Shown here: positions 10,842 through 18,620 of the stretch, one piece after another
Numbering within the stretch: position 1 is the stretch's first letter
Layout of the letters: the number at the start of each line of letters is the position of its first letter
Origin: Methylorubrum rhodesianum
GTDB taxonomy: Bacteria > Pseudomonadota > Alphaproteobacteria > Rhizobiales > Beijerinckiaceae
Length of the DNA: 64,000 bases
Direction: 5' to 3'
Assembly (NCBI RefSeq): GCF_014199985.1
Contig: NZ_JACHOS010000001.1
Span: 372,001-436,000, forward strand
Notes under the pieces: generated by a model
Told to the model about the DNA's origin: nothing
Seen by the model: the letters and a program-made list of their open reading frames with translations, nothing else
Databases searched by the model: none
Program-made: the position numbers and the translations under genes

Positions 10842-12047
10842 ATGCCGAGCGCCCTCGCTCTCCGGCCGGCGCACGCCCCGGCTTGTTCCGCGGCAGACCC
10901 GCCCCCGGCCCGACCGGATGCCGACGAATGGACGGACGCGGCCGTTCTCGCGGGAACGACCGCCATCGCCGACGGCGCGTTGAAGGCCGCCGCGGCGGCG
11001 ATCGATGGCGGCACCTACCCGCTCGACATCATGGCGCGGCTCGGGGCTGCAGGTGCGTTGGGCGTCCATCTCGACCGGTTCGGCGCCCGCTTCGGCCTGG
11101 CGGTGGCCGCGATGCAGGCCGCGAGCCGGTCATGCGGCGCCACCGGCTTCCTGATGTGGTGCCACGACGTCTGCGGCCTCTACTTGGAGCAGTCGGGTAA
11201 TCCCGCGCTTTCCGGCGCCGTCCTCGACGACCACGCCGCCGGCCGCACCTTCGGCGGCACCGCTTTGTCCAATCCGATGAAGGCGTTCGCCGGGATCGAG
11301 CCAATCCTGCTGCGCGCGCGCCGGGTGCCCGGAGGCTACCGTGTGAGCGGCATGCTGCCCTGGGTCAGCCATATCGGGCCCGGCCAGTATTGCGGCGCCA
11401 TCGCTGGCGTGACCGGCGCGGGCGACACGATCAGCCACGAAATCATGTTTCGCCTCGACTGCGACCGCGCCGAGTTGAAGCCCTGCCCGCACTTTTCGGG
11501 CATGGAAGGGACAAGCACCTGGGGTGTGCGGCTCGACGATGTGTTCGTCGGACAGGACGACATCATCGCCGATCCGGCCCGGCCCTTCATCGGCCGTATC
11601 CGCGGTGCCTTCATCCTGCTCCAGTGCGGCATGGGTCTCGGCGTCGCCGAGGGCAGCCTCGACGACATGCTGGCGGTCGAGGAGGCGCTGGGCCACGTCA
11701 ACCAGTACCTCGACGACCGTCCCGAGACGATCGCTGCCGAGCTCGCCGAACTGCGCGCCCGCGTGATGCGGCTCGCCGAGACGCCCTATGACGGCGCTCC
11801 CGACTACCTGATCGACGTCCTCGACGCCCGCGCCCAAGTCTCTGAACTCGCGCTGCGCGCCTCGCAATCGGCTCTGCTGCACCAGGGCGCGCGCGGCTAC
11901 CTGATGTCGGCGGCGCCCCAGCGCCGCATCCGTGAGGCGCATTTCGTCGCCATCGTCACCCCGGCGATTAAGCATCTGCGCCGGGAGATGGCCCGGCTCT
12001 CGCAAGAGATTCTGCCGACTGGCAGCCTCCAGGGAGGCCGGCCATGA
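10842..12047 (+). CDS. Acyl-CoA-dehydrogenase-like flavoprotein
   Basis: 401 residues; ATG at 10842 with GAGGAG upstream. Middle and C-terminal parts follow the acyl-CoA dehydrogenase fold: the beta-domain segment [15 protein letters not shown] and the C-terminal helix around [23 protein letters not shown]. This superfamily also includes flavin monooxygenases of the DszC/SfnB type that attack sulfur compounds. I see no adjacent CoA ligase, enoyl-CoA hydratase or ETF gene, as a beta-oxidation role would predict. The next gene, overlapping by 4 nt, encodes a fused rubredoxin and FAD reductase, suggesting electron exchange with a redox partner. The substrate is unknown; involvement in oxidising an organosulfur compound is inference from context. 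Confidence 0.75.
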   Translation: MPSALALRPAHAPACSAADPPPARPDADEWTDAAVLAGTTAIADGALKAAAAAIDGGTYPLDIMARLGAAGALGVHLDRFGARFGLAVAAMQAASRSCGATGFLMWCHDVCGLYLEQSGNPALSGAVLDDHAAGRTFGGTALSNPMKAFAGIEPILLRARRVPGGYRVSGMLPWVSHIGPGQYCGAIAGVTGAGDTISHEIMFRLDCDRAELKPCPHFSGMEGTSTWGVRLDDVFVGQDDIIADPARPFIGRIRGAFILLQCGMGLGVAEGSLDDMLAVEEALGHVNQYLDDRPETIAAELAELRARVMRLAETPYDGAPDYLIDVLDARAQVSELALRASQSALLHQGARGYLMSAAPQRRIREAHFVAIVTPAIKHLRREMARLSQEILPTGSLQGGRP

Positions 12048-13378
12048 GCCTGCTCGAACCGACCGACGGTCTCGGCCCCTGGAACCAGTTCCTCTGCCGG
12101 GCCTGCGGGCTGATCTACGACGAGGGCGAGGGCGACCCCGACAGCGGCCTTCCTCCGGGCACCCGCTTCGCCGACATCCCCGAGGATTGGGCCTGCCCGA
12201 TCTGCGGCGTCACGAAATCGGATTTCGAGCCCTACCAGCGAAGGGCGCCCGTCGCGCCGGCATCGATACCCGCCGCGCCGCAGCGGCGGGCAGGCGTGGT
12301 GATCGTCGGCGGCGGCATCAGCGGGTGGAGCGTCGCCGAGGCGATCCGGGCGGAGAATGCAACGATTCCGATCACGCTGGTGACGGCCTGCGACGGCAGC
12401 CTCTACCACAAGCCTGAACTCTCGGTCGCCCTCGGGCGCGGCCTGTCGCCGGACGCGCTGCGCCGCGAGACGGGCGTGACGGCGGCGGCGCGCCTCGGCG
12501 TGCGCCTGATGGCCGATACGGTCGCGGTGGGCCTCTCGCCGGAGCGACACAGCCTGCGCACGACGCGCGGCACGCTGCGATACACCCATCTCGTCCTCGC
12601 CCACGGCGCCCGGCCGGCGCTGCCGTCCAGTCTCGATCCGGCCTTGTGCTGGCGCGTGAACGACCTTGCCGCATGGTCCGGGCTCCATGACGAACTGGCC
12701 CGGGGGCCGCGCACGGTCGCGGTGATCGGCGCCGGCATGGTCGGTTGCGAAATGGCCGAGGATCTGGCGCGAGCGGGCCACGCCGTCACCCTCCTCGGGG
12801 CCGCGACGCTGCCCTTGCCCGACCTTCTGCCGGAACCGGCCGCGCGGCGCCTGCTGGCAGGGCTTCAGGGCGTCGGGGTCCGCTACCAGGGCGACAGCCT
12901 CGTGCGCGGCCTGAGCCGCCGGCCGGACGGCGGCCTCACGATCACGCTCGCCGATGGGACGAGCCTCGCCGCAGCGACCGTCATCGCCGCGACCGGCCTT
13001 GCCGCCCCTTCGCGCCTCGTGCGGTCGGCCGGCCTCGCGTTCGATCACGGCATCGCGGTCGATCCGACGACGCTGCGGACGAGCGGACCGGACATCTTCG
13101 CGCTGGGCGACTGCATCAGCATCGAAGGGCGGCCCTGCCGCTTCATCGAGCCCATCGGGCGGCAGGCCGCCGTCATCGCCCATACGATCCTGGGCCGCGT
13201 GCATCCGGGCTACGCGCATGCCGCCCCGGTCATCCGCCTGAAGACCCGTTCGGCACCAATCGCGCTGCACGGTGCCCCCGTCGCCGGATCGCCGTGGCAC
13301 GTGGTCGAGGAGAGCGAGCACCGGCTCGCCATGGAGCAGCGGCACGACGGGGCCGTCACGGCCTGGCTCGCGGCCTGA
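12044..13378 (+). CDS. Rubredoxin fused to FAD-dependent NAD(P)H:rubredoxin reductase
   Basis: 444 residues. Residues 14-65 are a rubredoxin with all four iron ligands (Cys18, Cys21, Cys51, Cys54, in CRAC and CPIC). From about residue 80 a pyridine-nucleotide-disulfide-type reductase follows, with the [14 protein letters not shown] motif, the NAD(P) motif [17 protein letters not shown] near 225-240 and the FAD motif [10 protein letters not shown]. The fusion should pass electrons from NAD(P)H through FAD to iron on one chain. Its ATG overlaps the end of the upstream flavoprotein gene (ATGA), so the two are translationally coupled and probably work together. Rubredoxin reductases often serve oxygenases or oxygen/peroxide detoxification; which applies here is not shown. 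Confidence 0.88.
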   Translation: MSLLEPTDGLGPWNQFLCRACGLIYDEGEGDPDSGLPPGTRFADIPEDWACPICGVTKSDFEPYQRRAPVAPASIPAAPQRRAGVVIVGGGISGWSVAEAIRAENATIPITLVTACDGSLYHKPELSVALGRGLSPDALRRETGVTAAARLGVRLMADTVAVGLSPERHSLRTTRGTLRYTHLVLAHGARPALPSSLDPALCWRVNDLAAWSGLHDELARGPRTVAVIGAGMVGCEMAEDLARAGHAVTLLGAATLPLPDLLPEPAARRLLAGLQGVGVRYQGDSLVRGLSRRPDGGLTITLADGTSLAAATVIAATGLAAPSRLVRSAGLAFDHGIAVDPTTLRTSGPDIFALGDCISIEGRPCRFIEPIGRQAAVIAHTILGRVHPGYAHAAPVIRLKTRSAPIALHGAPVAGSPWHVVEESEHRLAMEQRHDGAVTAWLAA

Positions 13379-13389
13379 GGGAGGACACG

Positions 13390-14340
13390 ATGACGGATGC
13401 CATCCGCCCCGCCGATCTCGCTCTCGCTCGGGCGTGCGATCAGGTCATGGCGTGCCGCTCGGGCGCCGCCCCGCGCCCGGTCGTGCGCGGCTTTTTCGAC
13501 GAGCCGACGAACACCGCCACCTTCGTGGTCCACGATCCCGACAGCCGCCAGGCGGCGGTGATCGACAGCGTGCTCGACTTTGACCCGGCGGCAGGAGCCC
13601 TGTCCTACGAGGCTGCCGACAGGGTGATCGCCTATGTCCGCGAAGAGAACCTCTCGGTCACGTGGATCCTCGAAACCCATGTCCACGCCGACCATCTCTC
13701 CGCCGCCCCCTACCTTCAGGCGCAGCTCGGGGGTCGGCTCGCCATCGGGCGCGGCATCCTTCGGGTGCAGGAGGAATTCGGTAAGCTGTTCAATGCGGGC
13801 ACCGAGTTCGCCCGCAGCGGTGACGAGTTCGACAGGCTGTTCGACGACGGCGACCGCTTCGCGATCGGAGCCTTCGAGGCCGTGGTGCTGCACGTGCCCG
13901 GCCATACCTCGGCCGACCTCGCCTACGTCATCGGCGACGCCGCCTTCGTCGGCGACACTCTTTTCATGCCCGATTACGGCACGGCGCGGGCCGACTTCCC
14001 CGGCGGCGATGCGCGCCAGCTCTTCCGCTCGATCCGGCGCCTGCTCGCGCTCCCGGCCCCGACGCGCCTGTTCCTCTGCCACGACTACAAGGCACCGGGC
14101 CGGGACAGCTTCGTCTACGAGACGACGGTCGCCGATCAGCGCAGCGGCAACGTTCACGTCCGCGATGGAACGGCGGAGGACGATTTCGTGGCGATGCGCG
14201 AGGCCCGTGACCGGGGCCTCCGGGCGCCGCGGCTCATCATGCCCGCGATCCAAGTGAACATGCGCGGGGGCCGCCTGCCCGAGCCCGAGGAGAACGGAAC
14301 GCGCTACCTCAAGATTCCGCTGACCACGGGACGGGCGTGA
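13390..14340 (+). CDS. MBL-fold hydrolase of the persulfide dioxygenase (ETHE1/Blh) type
   Basis: 316 residues; ATG at 13390 shortly after a GGGAGG run. Metal motif THVHADH (His97, His99, Asp101, His102), then HVPGHTSADLAY, the FVGDTLFMPDYGTARADFPGG segment and the metal ligand in FLCHDYK. The DYGTARADFPGG segment is typical of ETHE1/Blh proteins, which oxidise glutathione persulfide to sulfite with a mononuclear iron, rather than of glyoxalase II. A TauE/SafE sulfite-exporter-like gene starts 4 nt downstream. The same pairing is known from bigR-type operons for sulfide detoxification, which fits sulfane sulfur being made by this pathway. Confidence 0.85.
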   Translation: MTDAIRPADLALARACDQVMACRSGAAPRPVVRGFFDEPTNTATFVVHDPDSRQAAVIDSVLDFDPAAGALSYEAADRVIAYVREENLSVTWILETHVHADHLSAAPYLQAQLGGRLAIGRGILRVQEEFGKLFNAGTEFARSGDEFDRLFDDGDRFAIGAFEAVVLHVPGHTSADLAYVIGDAAFVGDTLFMPDYGTARADFPGGDARQLFRSIRRLLALPAPTRLFLCHDYKAPGRDSFVYETTVADQRSGNVHVRDGTAEDDFVAMREARDRGLRAPRLIMPAIQVNMRGGRLPEPEENGTRYLKIPLTTGRA

Positions 14341-14344
14341 ACGG

Positions 14345-15109
14345 ATGCTGGACCCCGTTCAGTATGCCCTCGGCGCGACCTCCGGCTCGATCGTCGGACT
14401 GATCCTCGGACTGGCCGGCGGCGGCGGATCGATCCTCGCCATTCCGATGCTGATCCATGTGGTCGGCCTCAGGAATGTCCACGTCGCGGTCGGAACCGGT
14501 GCGTTCGCGGTCGCCGCCTGCTCGCTGGTCAACCTCGTCGGCCACCTGCGCGTGGCGCGGATCCCCTGGCACGCCGCCGGCTGGTTCGGCATCGCCGGCA
14601 TCCTCGCAGCCCTTCTCGGCGCTGATCTCGGCAAGCGGCTCGACGGGAGCCGGCTGCAATTCCTCTTCGCACTCGTCATGCTTGCCGCAGCGGCCCTGAT
14701 GGTAAGGCGGCGTTTCGCGCCGCCCGGCCCGGCGTCGAGCGCGAAGCACGGAAGCGTGTCCAGGCTCGTCGGCTACGGTGGCGCCACGGGCCTGATGTCA
14801 GGCTTCTTCGGCATCGGTGGCGGCTTCCTCGTCGTACCCGGGCTCGTCGCCGCGACGGGGATGCCCCTAATCAGCGCCGTCGGCTGCTCCCTCGTCGTCA
14901 TCGCCGCCTTCGGTATCACCACAGGGCTCAGCTACGCCCTCTCACACCTCGTCGACTGGTCCCTGGTCCTGGCCTTCGTGACCGGCGGCGCGGGCGGCGG
15001 TCTCATCGGGCTTCGGCTGCGCTCGGCCTGCGCCGCCCGCAAAGGTCTGCTCGAAACCGTCCTGGCCGCACTCATCGCGGGCGCCGGCCTCGCGATGCTG
15101 TTCCGCTGA
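14345..15109 (+). CDS. TauE/SafE-family membrane exporter
   Basis: 254 residues, with about eight hydrophobic segments and the duplicated glycine-rich signature (GLILGLAGGGGSILAIPML near the start and SGFFGIGGGFLVVPGLV in the middle), typical of TauE/SafE/DUF81 transporters. Members are proposed to export sulfite or sulfoacetate, or to move other sulfur-containing anions, across the inner membrane. It follows the persulfide dioxygenase-like gene by 4 nt and closes the first operon, so disposal of sulfite made by that enzyme is the simplest reading. The substrate cannot be decided from sequence. Confidence 0.85.
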   Translation: MLDPVQYALGATSGSIVGLILGLAGGGGSILAIPMLIHVVGLRNVHVAVGTGAFAVAACSLVNLVGHLRVARIPWHAAGWFGIAGILAALLGADLGKRLDGSRLQFLFALVMLAAAALMVRRRFAPPGPASSAKHGSVSRLVGYGGATGLMSGFFGIGGGFLVVPGLVAATGMPLISAVGCSLVVIAAFGITTGLSYALSHLVDWSLVLAFVTGGAGGGLIGLRLRSACAARKGLLETVLAALIAGAGLAMLFR

Positions 15110-15121
15110 GCGGAGGCCTGC

Positions 15122-15152
15122 CGACATTGTCGACATTTGATCGACAATGTCG
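15122..15152. promoter_or_regulatory. Upstream activator palindrome 2
   Basis: CGACATTGTCGA (15122-15133), 7-nt spacer, TCGACAATGTCG (15141-15152): a perfect 12-bp inverted repeat. The right arm is identical to 9933-9944 in the first regulatory region. It sits 80-110 bp upstream of the -24/-12 promoter at 15232, with the same geometry as the first site. Confidence 0.8.
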
Positions 15153-15231
15153 TGGTCCCGGCTCCAGACCATTCCACTCTCGCCCGCCACAAGCCTCTCA
15201 TCTGATTGATAAAATATTTTACTTCAGATCT

Positions 15232-15247
15232 TGGCGCGACTGTTGCT
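15232..15247 (+). promoter_or_regulatory. Sigma-54 (-24/-12) promoter for the ABC transporter operon
   Basis: TTGGCGCGACTGTTGCT has GG (15233-15234) and GC (15245-15246) separated by exactly 10 bp and matches the consensus TGGC...TTGCT. Transcription would begin near 15257, leaving a short leader to the ATG at 15281. This argues against the upstream in-frame start at 15206, which would lie above the promoter. Confidence 0.85.
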
Positions 15248-15280
15248 GAGAGCCTGAGGTCAGCCCTGCCGGAGATCGCG

Positions 15281-16642
15281 ATGGCCCTGTTCGACAATCC
15301 CTTTGATGCCAGACGCCGTTTCGCCCGCGGCGGCTGCTCGTGCGGCGCGCACGAGACCCAGGCCGCGCATGAGGCAGCCCTGCCGACGGGAGATGCCGCG
15401 ATCGAGCGCGCCGTCGACGCGACGATGATGCGCGCGCTGTTTCCGCATCAGGCCGAGCGCCGCGCCTTCCTCCGCAGCGTCGGCTTGTCGACCGCGGCGG
15501 CGGCCGTCAGCCAGTTCCTACCGACGAAGTTCGTCGCCGAGGCCTTCGCGGAGGCCGGAAAGCCCGAGAAGACGGACCTCAAGGTTGGATTCATTCCAAT
15601 CACCTGCGCCACGCCGATCATCATGGCCAAGCCCATGGGCTTCTACGAGAAGCAGGGCCTCAACGTCGATGTGGTGAAGACCGCCGGCTGGGCGGTGGTG
15701 CGCGACAAGACCCTGAACAAGGAATACGACGCAGCCCACATGCTGGCGCCGATGCCGCTCGCCATCACCATGGGTCTTGGGTCGAACCCGGTGCCCTTCG
15801 CGGTACCGGCCATCGAGAACGTCAACGGACAGGCAATCTGCCTAGCAAATAAGCACAAGGACAACCGCGACCCCAAGAATTGGAAGGGATTCAAGCTCGC
15901 GATCCCCTTCGATTACTCAAACCACAACTATCTGCTGCGCTACTATCTCGCCGAGCACGGCATCGACCCCGATACCGACGTGCAGTTGCGCTCGGTGCCG
16001 CCGCCCGAAATGGTCGCGAACCTGCGGGCCGACAACATCGACGGCTTTCTCGCCCCCGACAATGTCGTCCAGCGCGCGGTCTATGACGGCGTCGGCTTCA
16101 TCCACATCCTGTCGAAGGAGATCTGGGACGGACATCCCTGCTGCTCCTTCTCGGTGGCGCAGGACACGATCCGCGAGATGCCGAACGCGACGGCCGCGCT
16201 CCTGCGCGCCATTCTCCAGGCGACGGCGTATGCCTCGAAGACGGAGAACCGCAAGGAGATCGCCGCGGCGATCGCGCCTGCGAACTACCTCAATCAGCCA
16301 GTGACAGTGGTGGAGCAGGTTCTCACCGGCACCTACGCCGACGGTCTTGGCAGCGTGAAGAAGGACCCGAAGCGCGTCGCCTTCGATCCCTTCCCCTACG
16401 AGAGCTTCGCGATCTGGACGCTGACGCAGATGAAGCGATGGGGCCAGATCAAGGGCGATGTCGACTACGCGGCGGTCGCGAAACAGGTCTACCGCGCCAC
16501 CGACGCCGCCCGCCTAATGAAGCAGGACGGAGTCACGCCACCGGAGGCCACGACCAAGACCTTCGTCGTCATGGGCAAGACCTTCGATCCGGCCAAGCCC
16601 GAGGAATACCTCGAGTCCTTCAAGATCAAGCGTGCGAGCTAG
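15281..16642 (+). CDS. NrtA/CmpA-type ABC transporter substrate-binding protein with long N-terminal leader
   Basis: 453 residues; ATG at 15281 with GGAG 6 nt upstream, just below the sigma-54 promoter. From residue 100 it follows the NrtA/SsuA/CmpA solute-binding family (GFIPITCATPIIMAKPMGFYEKQGL). The Tat-like signal ERRAFLRSVGLS (Arg60-Arg61) starts unusually late. The first 59 residues form a cytoplasmic-type leader containing CSCG (Cys19, Cys21), His24 and His30, which could bind a metal or cluster before export. The family binds small anions such as nitrate, bicarbonate, cyanate or sulfonates. Company with sulfur oxidation genes points to a sulfur-containing anion (thiocyanate, sulfonate), but nitrate or cyanate cannot be excluded. 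Confidence 0.85.
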   Translation: MALFDNPFDARRRFARGGCSCGAHETQAAHEAALPTGDAAIERAVDATMMRALFPHQAERRAFLRSVGLSTAAAAVSQFLPTKFVAEAFAEAGKPEKTDLKVGFIPITCATPIIMAKPMGFYEKQGLNVDVVKTAGWAVVRDKTLNKEYDAAHMLAPMPLAITMGLGSNPVPFAVPAIENVNGQAICLANKHKDNRDPKNWKGFKLAIPFDYSNHNYLLRYYLAEHGIDPDTDVQLRSVPPPEMVANLRADNIDGFLAPDNVVQRAVYDGVGFIHILSKEIWDGHPCCSFSVAQDTIREMPNATAALLRAILQATAYASKTENRKEIAAAIAPANYLNQPVTVVEQVLTGTYADGLGSVKKDPKRVAFDPFPYESFAIWTLTQMKRWGQIKGDVDYAAVAKQVYRATDAARLMKQDGVTPPEATTKTFVVMGKTFDPAKPEEYLESFKIKRAS

Positions 16643-16647
16643 AGCCC

Positions 16648-17487
16648 ATGCAACGCACTCTCTCGCTTCGCGCCGGCATCCTCTCCCTGGCGCTGCTGGC
16701 GCTCATCCTGCTCGGCTGGCAGGTCGCAGTGAGCGGCTCGGCCCGGACCGAGGTCATGGACCCGGAATACGCCGCCCTGATGGGGCAGACCGCCACGACC
16801 GGGAAGTCGGCCATGCCCGGCCCCCTCGATGTGGGAGCCACGATCTGGAAGCACCTCAAGGACCCGTTCTACGACCGCGGGCCAAACGACAAGGGCATCG
16901 GCGTCCAGCTCGCCTACTCGATCGGCCGCGTGGCGCTCGGCTACGGCCTCGCGGTGCTGGTGGCGATCCCGGTCGGCTTCCTCATCGGGATGTCGCCGCT
17001 GATGAGCCGGGCGCTCGATCCGTATATCCAGATCCTGAAGCCGGTCTCGCCGCTGGCCTGGATGCCGCTCGCTCTCTACACGATCAAGGATTCGAGCCTT
17101 TCCGCAATCTTCGTGATCTTCATCTGCTCCGTCTGGCCGATGCTGATCAACACGGTCTTCGGCGTCGCGGGCACGCGCAAGGAATGGCTCAACGTCGCCC
17201 GTACCCTGGAGGTGAGTCCGATCCGGCGCGCCTTCACGGTGATCCTGCCGGCGGCCGCTCCGACGATTCTGACCGGCATGCGGATCTCGATCGGTATCGC
17301 GTGGCTCGTCATCGTCGCCGCCGAAATGTTGGTCGGCGGCACCGGCATCGGATACTTCGTCTGGAACGAGTGGAACAACCTCTCGATCACCAACGTGATC
17401 ACGTCGATCCTGGTGATCGGCCTCGTCGGCATGGTCCTCGACCAGCTCCTGGCGCGCGCCCAGCGCCTCGTCACCTTCCCCGAATGA
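16648..17487 (+). CDS. NrtB/SsuC-type ABC transporter permease
   Basis: 279 residues; ATG at 16648, 5 nt after the binding-protein stop. An N-terminal membrane segment, a periplasmic stretch of about 60 residues, then the binding-protein-dependent permease core with the EAA-loop region around NVARTLEVSPIRRAFTVILPAAAPTILTGMR. This is the usual NrtB/SsuC architecture for an ABC importer of nitrate, sulfonate or bicarbonate type. It lies between the binding protein and ATPase genes and is part of the same sigma-54 unit. Confidence 0.88.
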   Translation: MQRTLSLRAGILSLALLALILLGWQVAVSGSARTEVMDPEYAALMGQTATTGKSAMPGPLDVGATIWKHLKDPFYDRGPNDKGIGVQLAYSIGRVALGYGLAVLVAIPVGFLIGMSPLMSRALDPYIQILKPVSPLAWMPLALYTIKDSSLSAIFVIFICSVWPMLINTVFGVAGTRKEWLNVARTLEVSPIRRAFTVILPAAAPTILTGMRISIGIAWLVIVAAEMLVGGTGIGYFVWNEWNNLSITNVITSILVIGLVGMVLDQLLARAQRLVTFPE

Positions 17488-17498
17488 GGTCCGGCGCA

Positions 17499-18479
17499 AT
17501 GAGTAAGCTCCTTCCCTTCGCGCGGCGAGCCGGCCGCTCCGCTCCCGCGACCGCCGAGGCCGGGACCAGCCGCATGTCGACATCGGAAAAGTTCATCTCG
17601 ATCGAGGGCATCGCCCGGCGCTATCCGGCACCGGGCGGGACCACCACGACGATCTTCGAGAACCTGTGGCTGCCGATGCGGCGCGGCGAGTTCGTGTGCA
17701 TGATCGGCCATTCCGGTTGCGGCAAGACGACGGTGCTCAACATCCTCGCCGGGCTCGATGCCCCCTCCGAGGGGGTCGTCATCGTCGATGGACAGGCCAT
17801 CACCGGTACGAGCCTCGACCGCGCCGTGATCTTCCAGGGGCACGCCCTGCTGCCCTGGCGAAGCGTGCTCGGCAACGTCGCTTACGCGGTGTCGTCGCGC
17901 TGGCGGAAGGCGGGGCGCGCCGAGATCGAGGCGCGCGCCCGGAAGGCGATCGCCACCGTTGGGCTGGCCGGTTCCGAGCACAAGCGCCCGTCCGAGCTGT
18001 CGGGCGGCATGAAGCAGCGCGTCGGCATCGCCCGGGCGCTGGCGATCGAGCCGAAGATCCTGCTCATGGACGAGCCGTTCTCGGCCCTCGACGCGCTCAC
18101 CCGCGGCACGCTGCAGGACGAGGTGCGCCGGATCTGCGTCGAGACCGGCCAGACCGTGTTCATGATCACGCACGATGTCGACGAGGCGATCTATCTCGCC
18201 GACCGCATTGTGCTGATGACCAACGGTCCGGAGGCGAAGGTCGCCGAGATCGTCGAGAATCCGCTGCCGAAGGCCCGCGACCGCACGCAGCTCCACCACG
18301 CGCCCGGCTACTACGCCCTGCGCAATCACCTGATCGATTTTCTGGTGACTCGGTCCCGCACTCTGCGGGACGCGATGCCGGAGGGCTACGACTCGCGCCA
18401 TCCGCCGACGGTCCGGCCTTCCCTGAGCGAGGCCGACGCGGCGGCCATCGCCGCCGAACCGCCGGCGAAGCGGGCCTGA
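17499..18479 (+). CDS. NrtD/SsuB-type ABC transporter ATPase
   Basis: 326 residues from the ATG at 17499; a second in-frame ATG at 17574 would remove a poorly conserved 25-residue leader. Walker A GHSGCGKTT, Q-loop FQGHALLPWRSV, signature LSGGMKQR, Walker B ILLMDEPFSALD and switch His in MITHDVDEA are all present, so it should be an active ATPase. The C-terminal tail of about 60 residues beyond the nucleotide-binding domain is longer than in minimal SsuB proteins and resembles NrtD-like tails. It energises the permease encoded 11 nt upstream. Confidence 0.9.
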   Translation: MSKLLPFARRAGRSAPATAEAGTSRMSTSEKFISIEGIARRYPAPGGTTTTIFENLWLPMRRGEFVCMIGHSGCGKTTVLNILAGLDAPSEGVVIVDGQAITGTSLDRAVIFQGHALLPWRSVLGNVAYAVSSRWRKAGRAEIEARARKAIATVGLAGSEHKRPSELSGGMKQRVGIARALAIEPKILLMDEPFSALDALTRGTLQDEVRRICVETGQTVFMITHDVDEAIYLADRIVLMTNGPEAKVAEIVENPLPKARDRTQLHHAPGYYALRNHLIDFLVTRSRTLRDAMPEGYDSRHPPTVRPSLSEADAAAIAAEPPAKRA

Positions 18480-18620
18480 GGTTCGCGCTTCCTGCGGGCT
18501 CGCTCCACAAGGGCGGTCCCGTGACGCGTGCCTCCGCGGAGGTTCGAGCCGGCAGGTGGGTCGCGCTCGCAGCGATGCCGCTGTAAGGTCCCGCCCCAAT
18601 CCGTTGAGGCGGGAGGATAT

